From Segetibacter sp. 3557_3 (GTDB lineage: Bacteria; Bacteroidota; Bacteroidia; Chitinophagales; Chitinophagaceae), in contig NZ_SMSK01000023.1 of the NCBI RefSeq assembly GCF_004354985.1, positions 1 to 64,000 on the forward strand: DNA of 64,000 bases, in the 5' to 3' direction. The notes below the pieces were generated by a model. That model ran no database searches. It was given only the letters and a program-made list of their open reading frames with translations, and had not been told where the DNA came from. Of this stretch, positions 1-8,347 are shown piece after piece; position 1 is the first letter of the stretch; each line of letters starts with the position of its first letter. The position numbers and the translations under genes were made by a program.

Positions 1-666
1 ATTGAGGTGTATAATGGGGAGGGTGAGCGAACGTGGGCAGCGGAATACGACATCTATGGCCGGATCCGGACTCAGCTCGAGGGCAAAGCAGCAGATTGTC
101 CCTTCCGCTACCAGGGACAATACGAGGATGAAGAAACCGGGTTATATTACAACCGCTTTCGCTACTACTCCCCCGATGAAGGCATCTACCTCAGCCAGGA
201 CCCTATCGGGCTTGCAGGTGGGATGCAGTTGTATGGATATGTGAAGGATGTGAACAGTGGGGTGGACGTGTGGGGGTTGAGTGAGTGTGCAAGAGTCGAA
301 TATATCAACTTAAAAAATCTTCGTTGGACTCAACGAACTGCCGGCGGGCGGGGGCGAGCAGATGTAATGAGAGCAAGCATGAAAGTTAATGGATACAAAG
401 GTGACCCAATTGATGTAGTTGAAACACCCGTCGGACTTGTGACAGTTGATCATACTCGAGCTGCAGTCGCTCTCGAACTTGGCATCACCCAAATACCTGC
501 ACGAATTCATAAATTATCAGAGACCCTTCCATCAGAAATGGCCGGAAGGTTTGGAAATTCAAAAACATGGGGCGATGCGATAGCCTATCGGGCAAGCACA
601 CAAACGCCTCCACTACCTCCAACAGGAACCACAACTCCTCCAAAGCTTCCAAAACCCGTTATCTAA
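1..666 (+). CDS. RHS-repeat polymorphic toxin, C-terminal part (5' end outside window)
   Basis: The frame is open from base 1, so this is the 3' end of a larger gene. The first ~93 residues are the RHS-associated core that closes the RHS cage: a YDIYGR repeat remnant, then FRYQGQYEDEETGLYYNRFR and YLSQDPIGLAGG, ending near DVWGL. After this junction the sequence changes to a ~125-residue variable tip, which in this family is the toxin released inside a target cell. The tip contains GYKGDPIDVVET and VDHTRAAVALELGI followed by IPARIH. That pattern resembles the ParB/Srx-type fold (usually DGHHRLAAAxELG), so a nuclease- or NTPase-like activity is a guess from similarity by eye. It ends in a proline-rich tail. 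The next gene starts 1 base after the stop, as expected for a cognate immunity gene. RHS identity is firm; tip activity is not. Confidence 0.88.
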   Translation: MEVYNGEGERTWAAEYDIYGRIRTQLEGKAADCPFRYQGQYEDEETGLYYNRFRYYSPDEGIYLSQDPIGLAGGMQLYGYVKDVNSGVDVWGLSECARVEYINLKNLRWTQRTAGGRGRADVMRASMKVNGYKGDPIDVVETPVGLVTVDHTRAAVALELGITQIPARIHKLSETLPSEMAGRFGNSKTWGDAIAYRASTQTPPLPPTGTTTPPKLPKPVI

Positions 667-667
667 A

Positions 668-1030
668 ATGGTAAACAAACAGATAATCTTACCTAAAAGC
701 TACCACTGGATCATTAACAAACAACTAGTTGGGTTCAAAGCGTTTTCGCAACTTGAGCCTTGGTTTTTTCTTTTACCTGGCGATTGCTTTTGGGCGAATG
801 AAAAATGGAGTAACTCCTCCCAAGAAAAATTGTTTGTTTTTGCGAAGCGCCAGGATAATGATGATCTCGCATGTTTCAAAGTCTTGGAAAACGGAGTTGT
901 AGAGTCCGTTTATTTGATCCATGGTTGGACGTCAAGCGGGTTTGATATAATTGAGCGATTTGATAGTTTATGGGGATGGCTTCAACTTGTGGTAAAGGAT
1001 ATTGAAGAATGGATTGCAGAACTTGACTAG
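668..1030 (+). CDS. probable immunity protein for the upstream RHS toxin tip
   Basis: This 120-residue acidic, tryptophan-rich cytoplasmic protein starts at an ATG one base after the toxin stop codon, so the two are probably translationally coupled. It has no signal peptide or membrane segment. Features include PWFFLLPGDCFWANEKW, FAKRQDNDDLACFKV, and a C-terminal FDSLWGWLQLVVKDIEEWI helix. The pattern of a central strand region ending in an acidic DDxACF and a terminal helix ending in EEW recalls SUKH (SMI1/KNR4) immunity proteins, but I assign that only tentatively. Position directly after an RHS tip is the main argument for function: immunity genes protect the producer from its own toxin. 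It could instead be an unrelated small gene. Confidence 0.7.
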   Translation: MVNKQIILPKSYHWIINKQLVGFKAFSQLEPWFFLLPGDCFWANEKWSNSSQEKLFVFAKRQDNDDLACFKVLENGVVESVYLIHGWTSSGFDIIERFDSLWGWLQLVVKDIEEWIAELD

Positions 1031-1153
1031 ACTATGATCTTCCAGTCTTCATTGTTCGAGTGTATTCCTCGCAATGATCTCTAGATCAAAATGTTTCAAC
1101 CGTTCCAATACCCAATACCTCAATACCTAATTCAATCCGCAAATACGTCATAT

Positions 1154-1607
1154 GGCAATACCATCACCCAACTCCCGTCCCATCCGGTCATTCCAAAAAC
1201 TTCAACGCTTATATACATACTATAACGCACCGTAGTTTTGTCCTATCCAATTACCCTATAGCCTTTCTGAAAAACCATATCCAACTATCTAAAACCACAT
1301 GTTGCCTTTGCCGCTGAAAACCAATGGCAACCAAAACACAAAAGATTGATCCCGCCTAACCGCGGGATTTTTTTATTTACAACGGTAAGGCGCCAACCTT
1401 AGTCTCCTCGTAAGTATCTCAGGACATACGCATACGCAAATGCGTAATTCGACATCTGCAAATTGGATTACCCAATTAACTTCATTCAACCACCTCTGCG
1501 CATCCTCTCACTTCTCTGCGGTTCAATCTGCAAACCCACCAGTCCGCTCTCCCTTAATACCTCAATACCCAATACCTAAATACCTAACTCAATCCGCAAT
1601 CCGCGAA
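1154..1607 (+). repeat. 450-bp direct repeat, copy A
   Basis: This stretch is nearly identical to 1677-2128, at an offset of 520-521 bases. Only scattered substitutions and small indels separate the two. It begins at GGCAATACCA and runs past CAATCCGCAATCCGC. It contains no credible long reading frame. Its core (1233-1377) holds a promoter-like box, a hairpin and an intrinsic terminator and is listed separately. The copy is bordered by AATACC-type short repeats that may have served as the recombination substrate for the duplication. Confidence 0.95.
1233..1377 (+). ncRNA. candidate small RNA unit, copy 1
   Basis: The unit begins with TAGTTTTG, an exact TAnnTTTG -7 box. It continues with two tandem motifs (TATCCAATTA near 1244 and ATATCCAACTA near 1277, each followed by a purine-rich AAAACC-type stretch). 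Next comes a hairpin GTTGCC/GGCAAC (1301-1306 with 1326-1331) whose loop contains GCTGAAAACC. It ends in an intrinsic terminator: ATCCCGC (1349-1355), loop CTAACC, GCGGGAT (1362-1368), then a T-run. A transcript would be about 130 nt. Copy 2 is almost identical, and copy 3 near 4.8 kb on the other strand is diverged yet keeps every element. The tandem motifs could alternatively be operator half-sites for a regulator. Confidence 0.5.
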
Positions 1608-1676
1608 TCGTTTTCCCCCTTAATACCTCAGTACCCAATACCTCAATACCTCTCTCCACTCCGAAATACCTAATAC

Positions 1677-2128
1677 GGCAATACCACCCAACTCCCGTCC
1701 CATCCGGTCATTCCAAAAACTTCAACGCTCATATACACACTACAATGCACCGTAGTTTTGTCCTATCCAATTACCCTATAGCCTTTCTGAAAAACCATAT
1801 CCAACTATCTAAAACCACGTGTTGCCTTTGCCGCTGAAAACCAATGGCAACCAAAACACAAAAGATTGATCCCGCCTAACCGCGGGATTTTTTTATTTAC
1901 AACGGTAAGCCGCCAACCTGAGTCTCCTCGTAAGTATCTCAGGACATACGCATACGCACATGCGTAATTCGACATCTGCAAATTGGATTACCCAATTAAC
2001 TTCAATCAACCACCTCTGCGCATCCTCTCCTCTTCTCTGCGGTTCAATCTGCAAATCCACCAGTCCGCTCTCCCTTAATACCTCAATACCCAATACCTAA
2101 ATACCTAACTCAATCCGCAATCCGCAAT
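1677..2128 (+). repeat. 450-bp direct repeat, copy B
   Basis: Second copy of the block at 1154-1607. It retains the same internal order: promoter-like box, tandem motifs, hairpin, terminator, then a stretch rich in CACCTCTGCG and CTCTGCGGTTC. It ends in AATACC-type and AATCCGC-type short repeats that run on to about 2167. The high identity indicates a recent tandem duplication. Confidence 0.95.
1753..1897 (+). ncRNA. candidate small RNA unit, copy 2
   Basis: This copy differs from copy 1 at essentially one position in the 145-base core (CCACATG becomes CCACGTG). It keeps TAGTTTTG at 1753-1760, the GTTGCC/GGCAAC hairpin and the ATCCCGC/GCGGGAT terminator with its T-run (1869-1894). The A-to-G change destroys a possible ATG, which argues against a short peptide in that frame. 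Confidence 0.5.
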
Positions 2129-2170
2129 CCGCCATCCGCAAATCCGCCATCCGCAAATCTGCAATCATAA
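2062..2170. repeat. short-period AATACC / AATCCGC repeat tract
   Basis: Imperfect repeats of about 7-10 bases, first CAATACC-type units, then (C)AATCCGC and CCATCCGC units. Related AATACC tracts lie at 1088-1130, 1553-1600, 1617-1660 and 55846-55895. No coding potential is apparent. They behave like intergenic low-complexity filler that recurs around the duplicated block. Confidence 0.8.
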
Positions 2171-2304
2171 GACATCAAAATTGGTGGTTGCTGAAGGGTA
2201 TAAACTCATTCTCATTTTATAACTTGTATACCGTTTCACGGTAATCTTCAACTATGATCACCAGTTGGTAATGTGTGCTGGTATCGTGTATCAATCAACG
2301 ACAA

Positions 2305-4674
2305 ATGACAGCCGACGAAATACGACATGTTTGCATAGAAAGCGCAAAGGCTTACTACGAGTATCTTCAAGAGAACGAAAAAGGGATGCAACAGGTCGAT
2401 GTTTATGACTTACAATACTTACCCGATCCTGACGTCATAATCAAGCTTCGATTGTCAGCTAAGCTGTTTGATACCGAAACCATTAGTTTCAAGCTAAGCC
2501 ACGCTAATAAAACTTATGGTATTGGACCCATTAAGGTAATTGAGTACGACGGCGACAAAAACATCCTCGTTATAAAACCAGCGGAAGAGCTTAAAGCTGA
2601 ATTCGTTAATCTCAAAGCCAGAGATGTTAAGATCGTTTCTGACCTAAAGTTTCTTATAGAACGGGTAAAGAAGTGGTATGAGGTCAATGGTGCAGATCTG
2701 GCGCTACCTCAAAAAGCATCGAGGCTAAAAGAAAGCCTCGGCAATATCAAATACGTAGCAAAAAAACCATCTGCTGTTCAACAGGTTTCAATTAAAAATA
2801 TTTTCACCAACCCATTCTCATATGTATGGGGCGCGCCGGGAACAGGTAAAACGCAATTTGTTTTATCATACGCATTACTGCACTATTTAAGCCACAGCAA
2901 AAGAGTAGCTATTCTCGCACCAACCAATAATGCAATAGAACAGGTTTTGAGAGGAGTGCTCGAGATGTCAGATTTAGCAGGTATACAACGCACCAGGTTT
3001 CTGCGCCTCGGAACGCCGTCAAAAACGTTTGCTGAGGAATATCCAGAAGTCTGCGAAGAAAAAAGTACACAGCGTAAGCTGACCACATTAGATAAACAAA
3101 TCGGTATCGTTGAGCAAGCAATCAACCTGCTGACCCGGGTAAACCTGCTAAAACAAAGTACTTTTTACCTGTCTGAGATCGGCAAGCTCACTGTGCTTAA
3201 AAGTACGTTAGATATTATAAGCGAGAGGCTGGAAATCTCGGATGCTTATATCAGGGAAACAGAGCTTGAAATCAATAAAGTCGACAAAGAGCTCACAGCA
3301 ATTCAAAGACAAATTCAATACGTCGATCATTCGGGATGGTCGCTGATGAAAACAATTAAGCAGTTGTTTGCGCCGTCGCGTTACACCCGGATCCCACTAG
3401 CAACGCTAAAAATCGAATATCTTAATGTTACAACTAAAAAAGAGCAGTTAGATGAATATTTAAATAACGGGTATAACAACAAGCTACAGTTAGACATAGA
3501 GAAACAGGACATCCGGCAAGCAATAGATCAGAAATTGCAGGCTATTCAAGAGTATATAAGTCTGCTCATGGCAGGTGCCGATGTGATACCGGAGATGACC
3601 CTGGAAAACATAGCGCCAATAAAGCAACAACTACAGCGGTTTGTTAATCAAGAAGCAGCATCCATCGCGGCAGACCAACACATATATGCTGAATACCGCC
3701 ATTACACTGTTGAACAGCTAACGCAACAATTGGCAGATTTAAAGCAAACATACGATAGCATAAAGGAACTTTCTACCGAGGAGCGTATCAAATCAACCGA
3801 TGTAATTGCATGTACATTAGACGGTTATATTGGAAGGTTCCTGGATAAGAAACTAAAGGTGGATCACTTCTTTTTAGATGAAGCGGGGTATGCTAACATG
3901 ATAAAGGCGCTAACACTTTTTACCAACGACACTCCTGTAACGTTCCTGGGAGATCATAAACAATTGCCACCCGTTTGTGAGATAAATGACACAGACATAC
4001 AACAAAACGAAAAACTTCACAACACTTTTTTGTGGTCTCAGTCCGCTATTCACCTCGAGTCTGTATTTCTTAAAAATTTAGATGCAGTTAGAAATGAGTA
4101 CCTGCAAAATCAGCCTTGTACTCAAACCATCATGGTAAGGACGGCACTAAACTCAACTTTTCGTTTTGGACCTAATCTGGCTGCGGTACTCAGCAGGCAC
4201 GTTTATGAAAATGACTTTATTTCGCAAGCCGGAAAAGACCAAACCTCCATAAGCGTTATAGATGCAAAAAAACAAGAAGGTGCTAAAAGCAGGATAAGTA
4301 TCAATGAAGTTTACGCGATTAAAAAAATCACATCAGGATTAGATCACGACGACTATGTAATTCTTACCCCGTATTCCAAACAGTTGCAATTGCTGGGCGA
4401 ATACCTACCTGATGACCGTAGCAATCTCAGGATATTAACCGTGCACGGATCCCAGGGAAGGGAATGGCGAACCGTCATACTAAGTGTGGTAGATACCTAT
4501 GATAAATGGTTTGTAGACTCAACCTCGCCACGATCAAAGGGACTAAACCTGATTAATACGGCTGTTAGCCGAGCAAAAAAGGAGCTCATCATTGTTTGCG
4601 ATAAAGCTTACTGGAAGTATCAGCCAACACAGCTGATAACAGATTTATTAAAAACCGCTGAGCAGTATGCATAA
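2305..4674 (+). CDS. Upf1/DNA2-like superfamily 1 helicase with large coiled-coil insert
   Basis: This 789-residue cytoplasmic protein has the full set of SF1B helicase motifs. They are Walker A GAPGTGKT (about residue 180), motif Ia ILAPTNNAIEQ, Walker B FFLDEAG (about 525), motif III FLGDHKQLPP, an STFRFGP motif, motif V TVHGSQGREW and motif VI NTAVSRAKKELI. Between motif Ia and Walker B lies a helical, coiled-coil-rich insert of roughly 250 residues, as in other Upf1-like proteins. An upstream in-frame GTG at 2275 exists, but the ATG at 2305 (MTADEI) is the more natural start. The gene stands alone downstream of the RHS/duplication region, and its base composition looks more AT-rich than the ABC transporter that follows, which hints at acquisition. 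Unwinding of nucleic acid is expected; the specific role is unknown, and a defence function is possible but unsupported here. Confidence 0.85.
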   Translation: MTADEIRHVCIESAKAYYEYLQENEKGMQQVDVYDLQYLPDPDVIIKLRLSAKLFDTETISFKLSHANKTYGIGPIKVIEYDGDKNILVIKPAEELKAEFVNLKARDVKIVSDLKFLIERVKKWYEVNGADLALPQKASRLKESLGNIKYVAKKPSAVQQVSIKNIFTNPFSYVWGAPGTGKTQFVLSYALLHYLSHSKRVAILAPTNNAIEQVLRGVLEMSDLAGIQRTRFLRLGTPSKTFAEEYPEVCEEKSTQRKLTTLDKQIGIVEQAINLLTRVNLLKQSTFYLSEIGKLTVLKSTLDIISERLEISDAYIRETELEINKVDKELTAIQRQIQYVDHSGWSLMKTIKQLFAPSRYTRIPLATLKIEYLNVTTKKEQLDEYLNNGYNNKLQLDIEKQDIRQAIDQKLQAIQEYISLLMAGADVIPEMTLENIAPIKQQLQRFVNQEAASIAADQHIYAEYRHYTVEQLTQQLADLKQTYDSIKELSTEERIKSTDVIACTLDGYIGRFLDKKLKVDHFFLDEAGYANMIKALTLFTNDTPVTFLGDHKQLPPVCEINDTDIQQNEKLHNTFLWSQSAIHLESVFLKNLDAVRNEYLQNQPCTQTIMVRTALNSTFRFGPNLAAVLSRHVYENDFISQAGKDQTSISVIDAKKQEGAKSRISINEVYAIKKITSGLDHDDYVILTPYSKQLQLLGEYLPDDRSNLRILTVHGSQGREWRTVILSVVDTYDKWFVDSTSPRSKGLNLINTAVSRAKKELIIVCDKAYWKYQPTQLITDLLKTAEQYA

Positions 4675-4782
4675 GTACCTGACGGCCCCACCAAATTACA
4701 CTGCAGCAGTTTCTATCTGCAAACAAGAGACCAGGATCTAATCCGGGTTCCAATGCACGGCGAACGGTACCAGCTTCTATAA

Positions 4783-4927
4783 ACAAAAATCCCGCAGTTA
4801 CGCGGGACCAAGCTTTTTTCGTTTCGGTTGCTACCGGTTTTCAGCAGCAACATCAAAACAGTGGTTTTGAATAATTGGATATGGCTTTTCTAAAACGGCT
4901 AAAGAATAATTGGATGACACAAAATTA
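4783..4927 (-). ncRNA. candidate small RNA unit, copy 3 (diverged, reverse strand)
   Basis: Read leftward this 145-base block parallels copies 1 and 2 step by step. TAATTTTG (4927-4920) matches TAnnTTTG. Then come ATCCAATTATTC and TTAGCC, a second CCATATCCAATTATTC, and AAAACCAC. The hairpin is GTTGCT/AGCAAC (4851-4846 with 4832-4827), with the loop GCTGAAAACC kept. The terminator is TCCCGC, loop GTAACT, GCGGGA, followed directly by TTTTTG. The sixth hairpin pair is C-G in copies 1 and 2 but T-A here, a compensatory change. The terminator T-run lies on the minus strand, so it belongs to this unit and not to the helicase. Confidence 0.5.
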
Positions 4928-5149
4928 TGGTTGCTTGCTCCACTCGCACAACTGCTGAGGTTTTTGAAATAACCGGATGGGACGGGAGTTGGTTAAGGTG
5001 TACGAAAATGCGGTGTTCAGGTAAGGGATCCGCAAATGCCGGCTATAAAAACCCCAAACGAAAGGCGATCTTCGCAATAGTGAAGAAGCCAAAACACAGC
5101 CACTACGCCCGCCAACCGGAAATCAGGATCAAAGTTGCTAATTTCACAG

Positions 5150-7009
5150 ATGTCATTGTTTACGCGGTTATTTAAACGCACCACTACACCAATCACCAAT
5201 AATGAGCAGCTGTCTTTTAAAGATCGCCTTGCAGCACTCAGAAACCTTCCGGCTTTTTTTAAGCTTGTCTGGCAAACCAGCAAGTGGATGACGATTGTAA
5301 ATGCGCTCCTGCGGATTGTGCGCGCTGCCACCCCGCTTGCCATTTTATATGTTGGAAAACTCATTATTGATGAGGTGATTTCGCTGAGCCAAAACCCCGG
5401 GAGCGAGTCGCACCGCTATTTGTGGGAACTTCTTGCACTCGAGTTTGGACTTGCAATCGCATCCGACAGTCTTGCCCGCGCGATCACGCTGATGGATAGC
5501 CTGCTTGGCGACCTGTTTTCCAATCACTCCTCGATAAAGATCATGCGACATGCAGCCACCCTTGACCTCGACCAATTCGAGAATGCAGCATTTTACGACA
5601 AGCTGGAGCGGGCACGCCAACAGACCGTTGGGCGCACCATCCTGTTGTCGCAGGTGCTCGAGCAGGTGCAGGACCTCATTACAATGGGCTTCCTGGCTGC
5701 AGGGTTGCTGGTGTTTAATGTCTGGCTGATGGTACTGTTGCTGGTCGCAATCATTCCCGCCTTTTTGGGCGAAGCTTATTTCAACGACAAAACCTATGCA
5801 CTCAGTCGCCGGCAAACCCCCGAAAAACGCGAGCTGGATTATGTGCGCTTTCTCGGTGCCAGCGACGAAACCGCTAAGGAGATAAAGGTTTTTGACCTGT
5901 CCGATTTCCTGATCCGCCGCTTCAAGACGTTGTCGGGAAAATTTTACCAGGACAATAAAAGCCTTGCCATCCGGCGATCGGTATGGGGCGCATTGCTGGC
6001 AATGCTGGGTAGTGCCGGTTATTACGGTGCTTATGTATTCATCATCGTTCGCGCCGTAAGCGGAACCATCACCATCGGAGATCTTACTTTTTTGGCGGGT
6101 TCTTTCCGGCAATTACGTGGGCTGCTTGAAGGAGTCCTCATCCGGTTTACCAGTGTTTCCCAGGGAGCCGTTTACCTTAGCGACTTTTTTGAATTCTTCG
6201 AAATCAAACCAAAGATCGTTGCTGCTGAAAATCCATTGCCCTTTCCGCGACCGATCAAACAAGGTTTCACTTTCGAAAATGTTGGATTTAAATATACAAA
6301 TTCCGAGAAGTGGGCAAACCGGCATTTAAACTTCACCCTGCACCCTGGTGAAAAGATCGCACTCGTTGGCGAAAATGGTGCGGGCAAGACTACCCTGGTA
6401 AAGTTGCTCGCCCGGTTGTACGACCCCAGCGAGGGCAGGATACTGCTCGATGGCAAGGACCTTCGCGAATACAACCTTGAACAGCTACGGTTAAACATCG
6501 GCATCATTTTCCAGGATTATCTCCGGTTCCAGATGACAGCCTCGCAGAATATTGCCGTCGGTAATATTGCCGAACAGAACAACCGGCCCGAAATCGTGAG
6601 TGCTGCTAAACAAAGCCTTGCACATCCATTGATTGAAACCCTTCATGAAAAATATGATCAAATGCTTGGTCGGCGCTTTAAACAAGGGGTAGACCTTTCG
6701 GGCGGTGAGTGGCAAAAAATTGCCCTTGCACGCGCTTACCTTCGCGACGCCCAGCTGCTTATCCTCGACGAACCTACTGCCGCGCTTGATGCACGTGCAG
6801 AGTTTGAAGTGTTTCAACGGTTTGCCGAACTTACCAGGGGAAAAACCGCCGTGCTCATCTCGCACCGGTTCTCAACAGTGCGTATGGCCGATCGTATCCT
6901 GGTGCTGGAGAAAGGCCAGCTGATCGAACTGGGAAGTCATGAAGACTTGCTGGAACTTGACGGACGCTATGCGGAACTGTTTCATTTGCAGGCGGCCGGA
7001 TACCGTTAA
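5150..7009 (+). CDS. ABC exporter, fused membrane and ATPase domains
   Basis: This 619-residue half-transporter belongs to the type IV exporter (MsbA/multidrug-like) class. Residues ~30-330 form the transmembrane domain, with hydrophobic helices around TIVNALLRIV, FLAAGLLVFNVWLMVLLLV and YYGAYVFIIV. The ATPase domain carries Walker A GENGAGKTT, Q-loop IIFQDY, signature LSGGEWQKIALARAY, Walker B LLILDEPTAALD and H-loop ISHRF. All catalytic residues are intact. As a half-transporter it should act as a homodimer in the inner membrane. I chose the ATG at 5150 (MSLFTRLFKR) over an in-frame TTG at 5135. Substrate cannot be told: lipid, peptide or drug are all possible. No partner gene is adjacent. 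Confidence 0.9.
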   Translation: MSLFTRLFKRTTTPITNNEQLSFKDRLAALRNLPAFFKLVWQTSKWMTIVNALLRIVRAATPLAILYVGKLIIDEVISLSQNPGSESHRYLWELLALEFGLAIASDSLARAITLMDSLLGDLFSNHSSIKIMRHAATLDLDQFENAAFYDKLERARQQTVGRTILLSQVLEQVQDLITMGFLAAGLLVFNVWLMVLLLVAIIPAFLGEAYFNDKTYALSRRQTPEKRELDYVRFLGASDETAKEIKVFDLSDFLIRRFKTLSGKFYQDNKSLAIRRSVWGALLAMLGSAGYYGAYVFIIVRAVSGTITIGDLTFLAGSFRQLRGLLEGVLIRFTSVSQGAVYLSDFFEFFEIKPKIVAAENPLPFPRPIKQGFTFENVGFKYTNSEKWANRHLNFTLHPGEKIALVGENGAGKTTLVKLLARLYDPSEGRILLDGKDLREYNLEQLRLNIGIIFQDYLRFQMTASQNIAVGNIAEQNNRPEIVSAAKQSLAHPLIETLHEKYDQMLGRRFKQGVDLSGGEWQKIALARAYLRDAQLLILDEPTAALDARAEFEVFQRFAELTRGKTAVLISHRFSTVRMADRILVLEKGQLIELGSHEDLLELDGRYAELFHLQAAGYR

Positions 7010-7271
7010 CCGAAACGCAGATATACTCCACGTAACCCGTTTAGTGCTGGTAATGCTGCGTTAGCAACTTGGTTTGCTTCAACTTAACGGGGCTCCCGCT
7101 CAGCAACATGCGCTATCCTTCAAAAAGCAACGGAGCAATTCAACGCTAAATTCATTATCAGATTTCAGTGCTTACGCCTGATTAGCCTTTCGGCAGTCCT
7201 GCATGCATACTATTGTTGTTGAACATTGCATCCCAAGTTCAAAATTTGTATTTTGATCAAAAAAATCAATC

Positions 7272-7835
7272 ATGCGTAGCATTCTTTATCCATTCACCCT
7301 GTCGGTTTTGATAGCTGTTTGTCCGTTAGAAAAAAGCTTTTCCCAAACAACTTTTCCGGGCGACTCCATTAAAGCAATCCTTGTGAAAGATTGGGAACGG
7401 GCAAAAGCCTATACTGCTGATTATATGAAAGCGATGCCGGCAGACAAATACAGCCTAAAGGCTAACGATAGTGTGCGCACTTTTGCCCAGCAACTGCTCC
7501 ACATTGTGCAGGCCAACGCCTTCCTGGTATCGCTTGCAAAGGGCGAAAGTCCAAATTTCAGTGGCCGCCAACTTGAAAGAATTCAGTCTGCCCAATCGGC
7601 CGACTCGGTAATGTACTTTGTCAACCACTCCTATGACGATGCCATTGAGGCACTGAAGAAGACTACAACCGGCGATCTCATGAAAACGAACACCTTTACT
7701 ATGGACAAGCCCTATACTGCCACCCGCCTGAGCTGGTTTATGAAGGCATTTGAACACCAGACACATCACCGCGGACAAACAACCATCTACCTGCGGGATG
7801 CAGGCGTTAAGCCGCCTGATGAAAGACTATTCTAA
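7272..7835 (+). CDS. secreted DinB-like protein
   Basis: The 187-residue protein begins with a signal peptide (IAVCPLEKSFSQ, probable cleavage near residue 24). It continues as a four-helix DinB/YfiT-type domain. Candidate metal ligands are the histidine in QQLLHIVQAN and the histidines in FEHQTHHRGQTTIYLRDAG, the usual C-terminal signature of the family, followed by the typical GVKPP ending. Most DinB relatives are cytoplasmic metal-dependent thiol transferases or of unknown role; an exported form is common in this phylum. The gene stands alone between two intergenic stretches. Family assignment is good; the reaction is unknown. Confidence 0.8.
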   Translation: MRSILYPFTLSVLIAVCPLEKSFSQTTFPGDSIKAILVKDWERAKAYTADYMKAMPADKYSLKANDSVRTFAQQLLHIVQANAFLVSLAKGESPNFSGRQLERIQSAQSADSVMYFVNHSYDDAIEALKKTTTGDLMKTNTFTMDKPYTATRLSWFMKAFEHQTHHRGQTTIYLRDAGVKPPDERLF

Positions 7836-7943
7836 CACAGTTAATGGTTTTGGTCGTTCCGATGAAGATGTGGAGTCCTGCACTCGACACCAGGCTTATA
7901 TGCTTGGGTGTAAAATGTATGTTTAGCACAACATGCTATCAAG

Positions 7944-8012
7944 GTTTTTTTTTGGTGACCAGCAGCGATTCTGCGATTTGACGGCCGTTGCCACGCTCGG
8001 TTCAACGGCCGT
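7944..8012 (-). repeat. dispersed intergenic hairpin element, copy 1
   Basis: This lies in the otherwise empty 7836-8347 gap. Read on the minus strand it is an 8-bp stem GGCCGTTG/CAACGGCC (8010-8003 with 7990-7983) with loop AACCGAGCGTGG. About 18 bases later follows CTGCTGGTCACCAAA and an A-run. The core CGAGCGTGGCAA, then the spacer, then CTGCTGGTxACCAAA, recurs at 36885-36946. A partial version is at 59380-59440. Confidence 0.65.
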
Positions 8013-8347
8013 TTCTTATGGCAGCAGGGAAGAAACACGACTTGGTTGTACAAGGTGTTCCGCCGCCACCTTGAATCTGGAAAACATCTGTTTTAAGAAC
8101 AGCCAAGTAAGCAATTCAAACAAGGTGTGAATAATACCAGATCCCGATCTTATCAAACTTCGCAATGTCGTCAGCCCACGATACCAAGTCCGTTTTTAGC
8201 CCTTTAATTCATTTCTGGAATGTCTTGGAAATCCCGTGATCACGCTATCGTTAGCAGTGTAGTATAAGTGTTCAACAAATTCTTGCGCATATATCAATCC
8301 GGGCACAAAAGCAGAAATGGTAATTTCGATAAAAAGAGGAATAGCAC

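Noticed and set aside
1324-1359. An 11-codon ORF before the terminator in copies 1 and 2 of the repeat
   Set aside because: The ATG and the codons are not kept in the third, diverged copy, whereas the hairpin and terminator are. RNA structure explains the conservation better.
4790-4819. Terminator for the upstream helicase on the plus strand
   Set aside because: The hairpin's T-run is directly adjacent on the minus strand (TTTTTG), so it serves the reverse RNA unit. The plus-strand T-run is separated by several bases.
4927-5175. 82-residue frame before the ABC exporter
   Set aside because: It overlaps the exporter start in another frame and shows no protein-like pattern.
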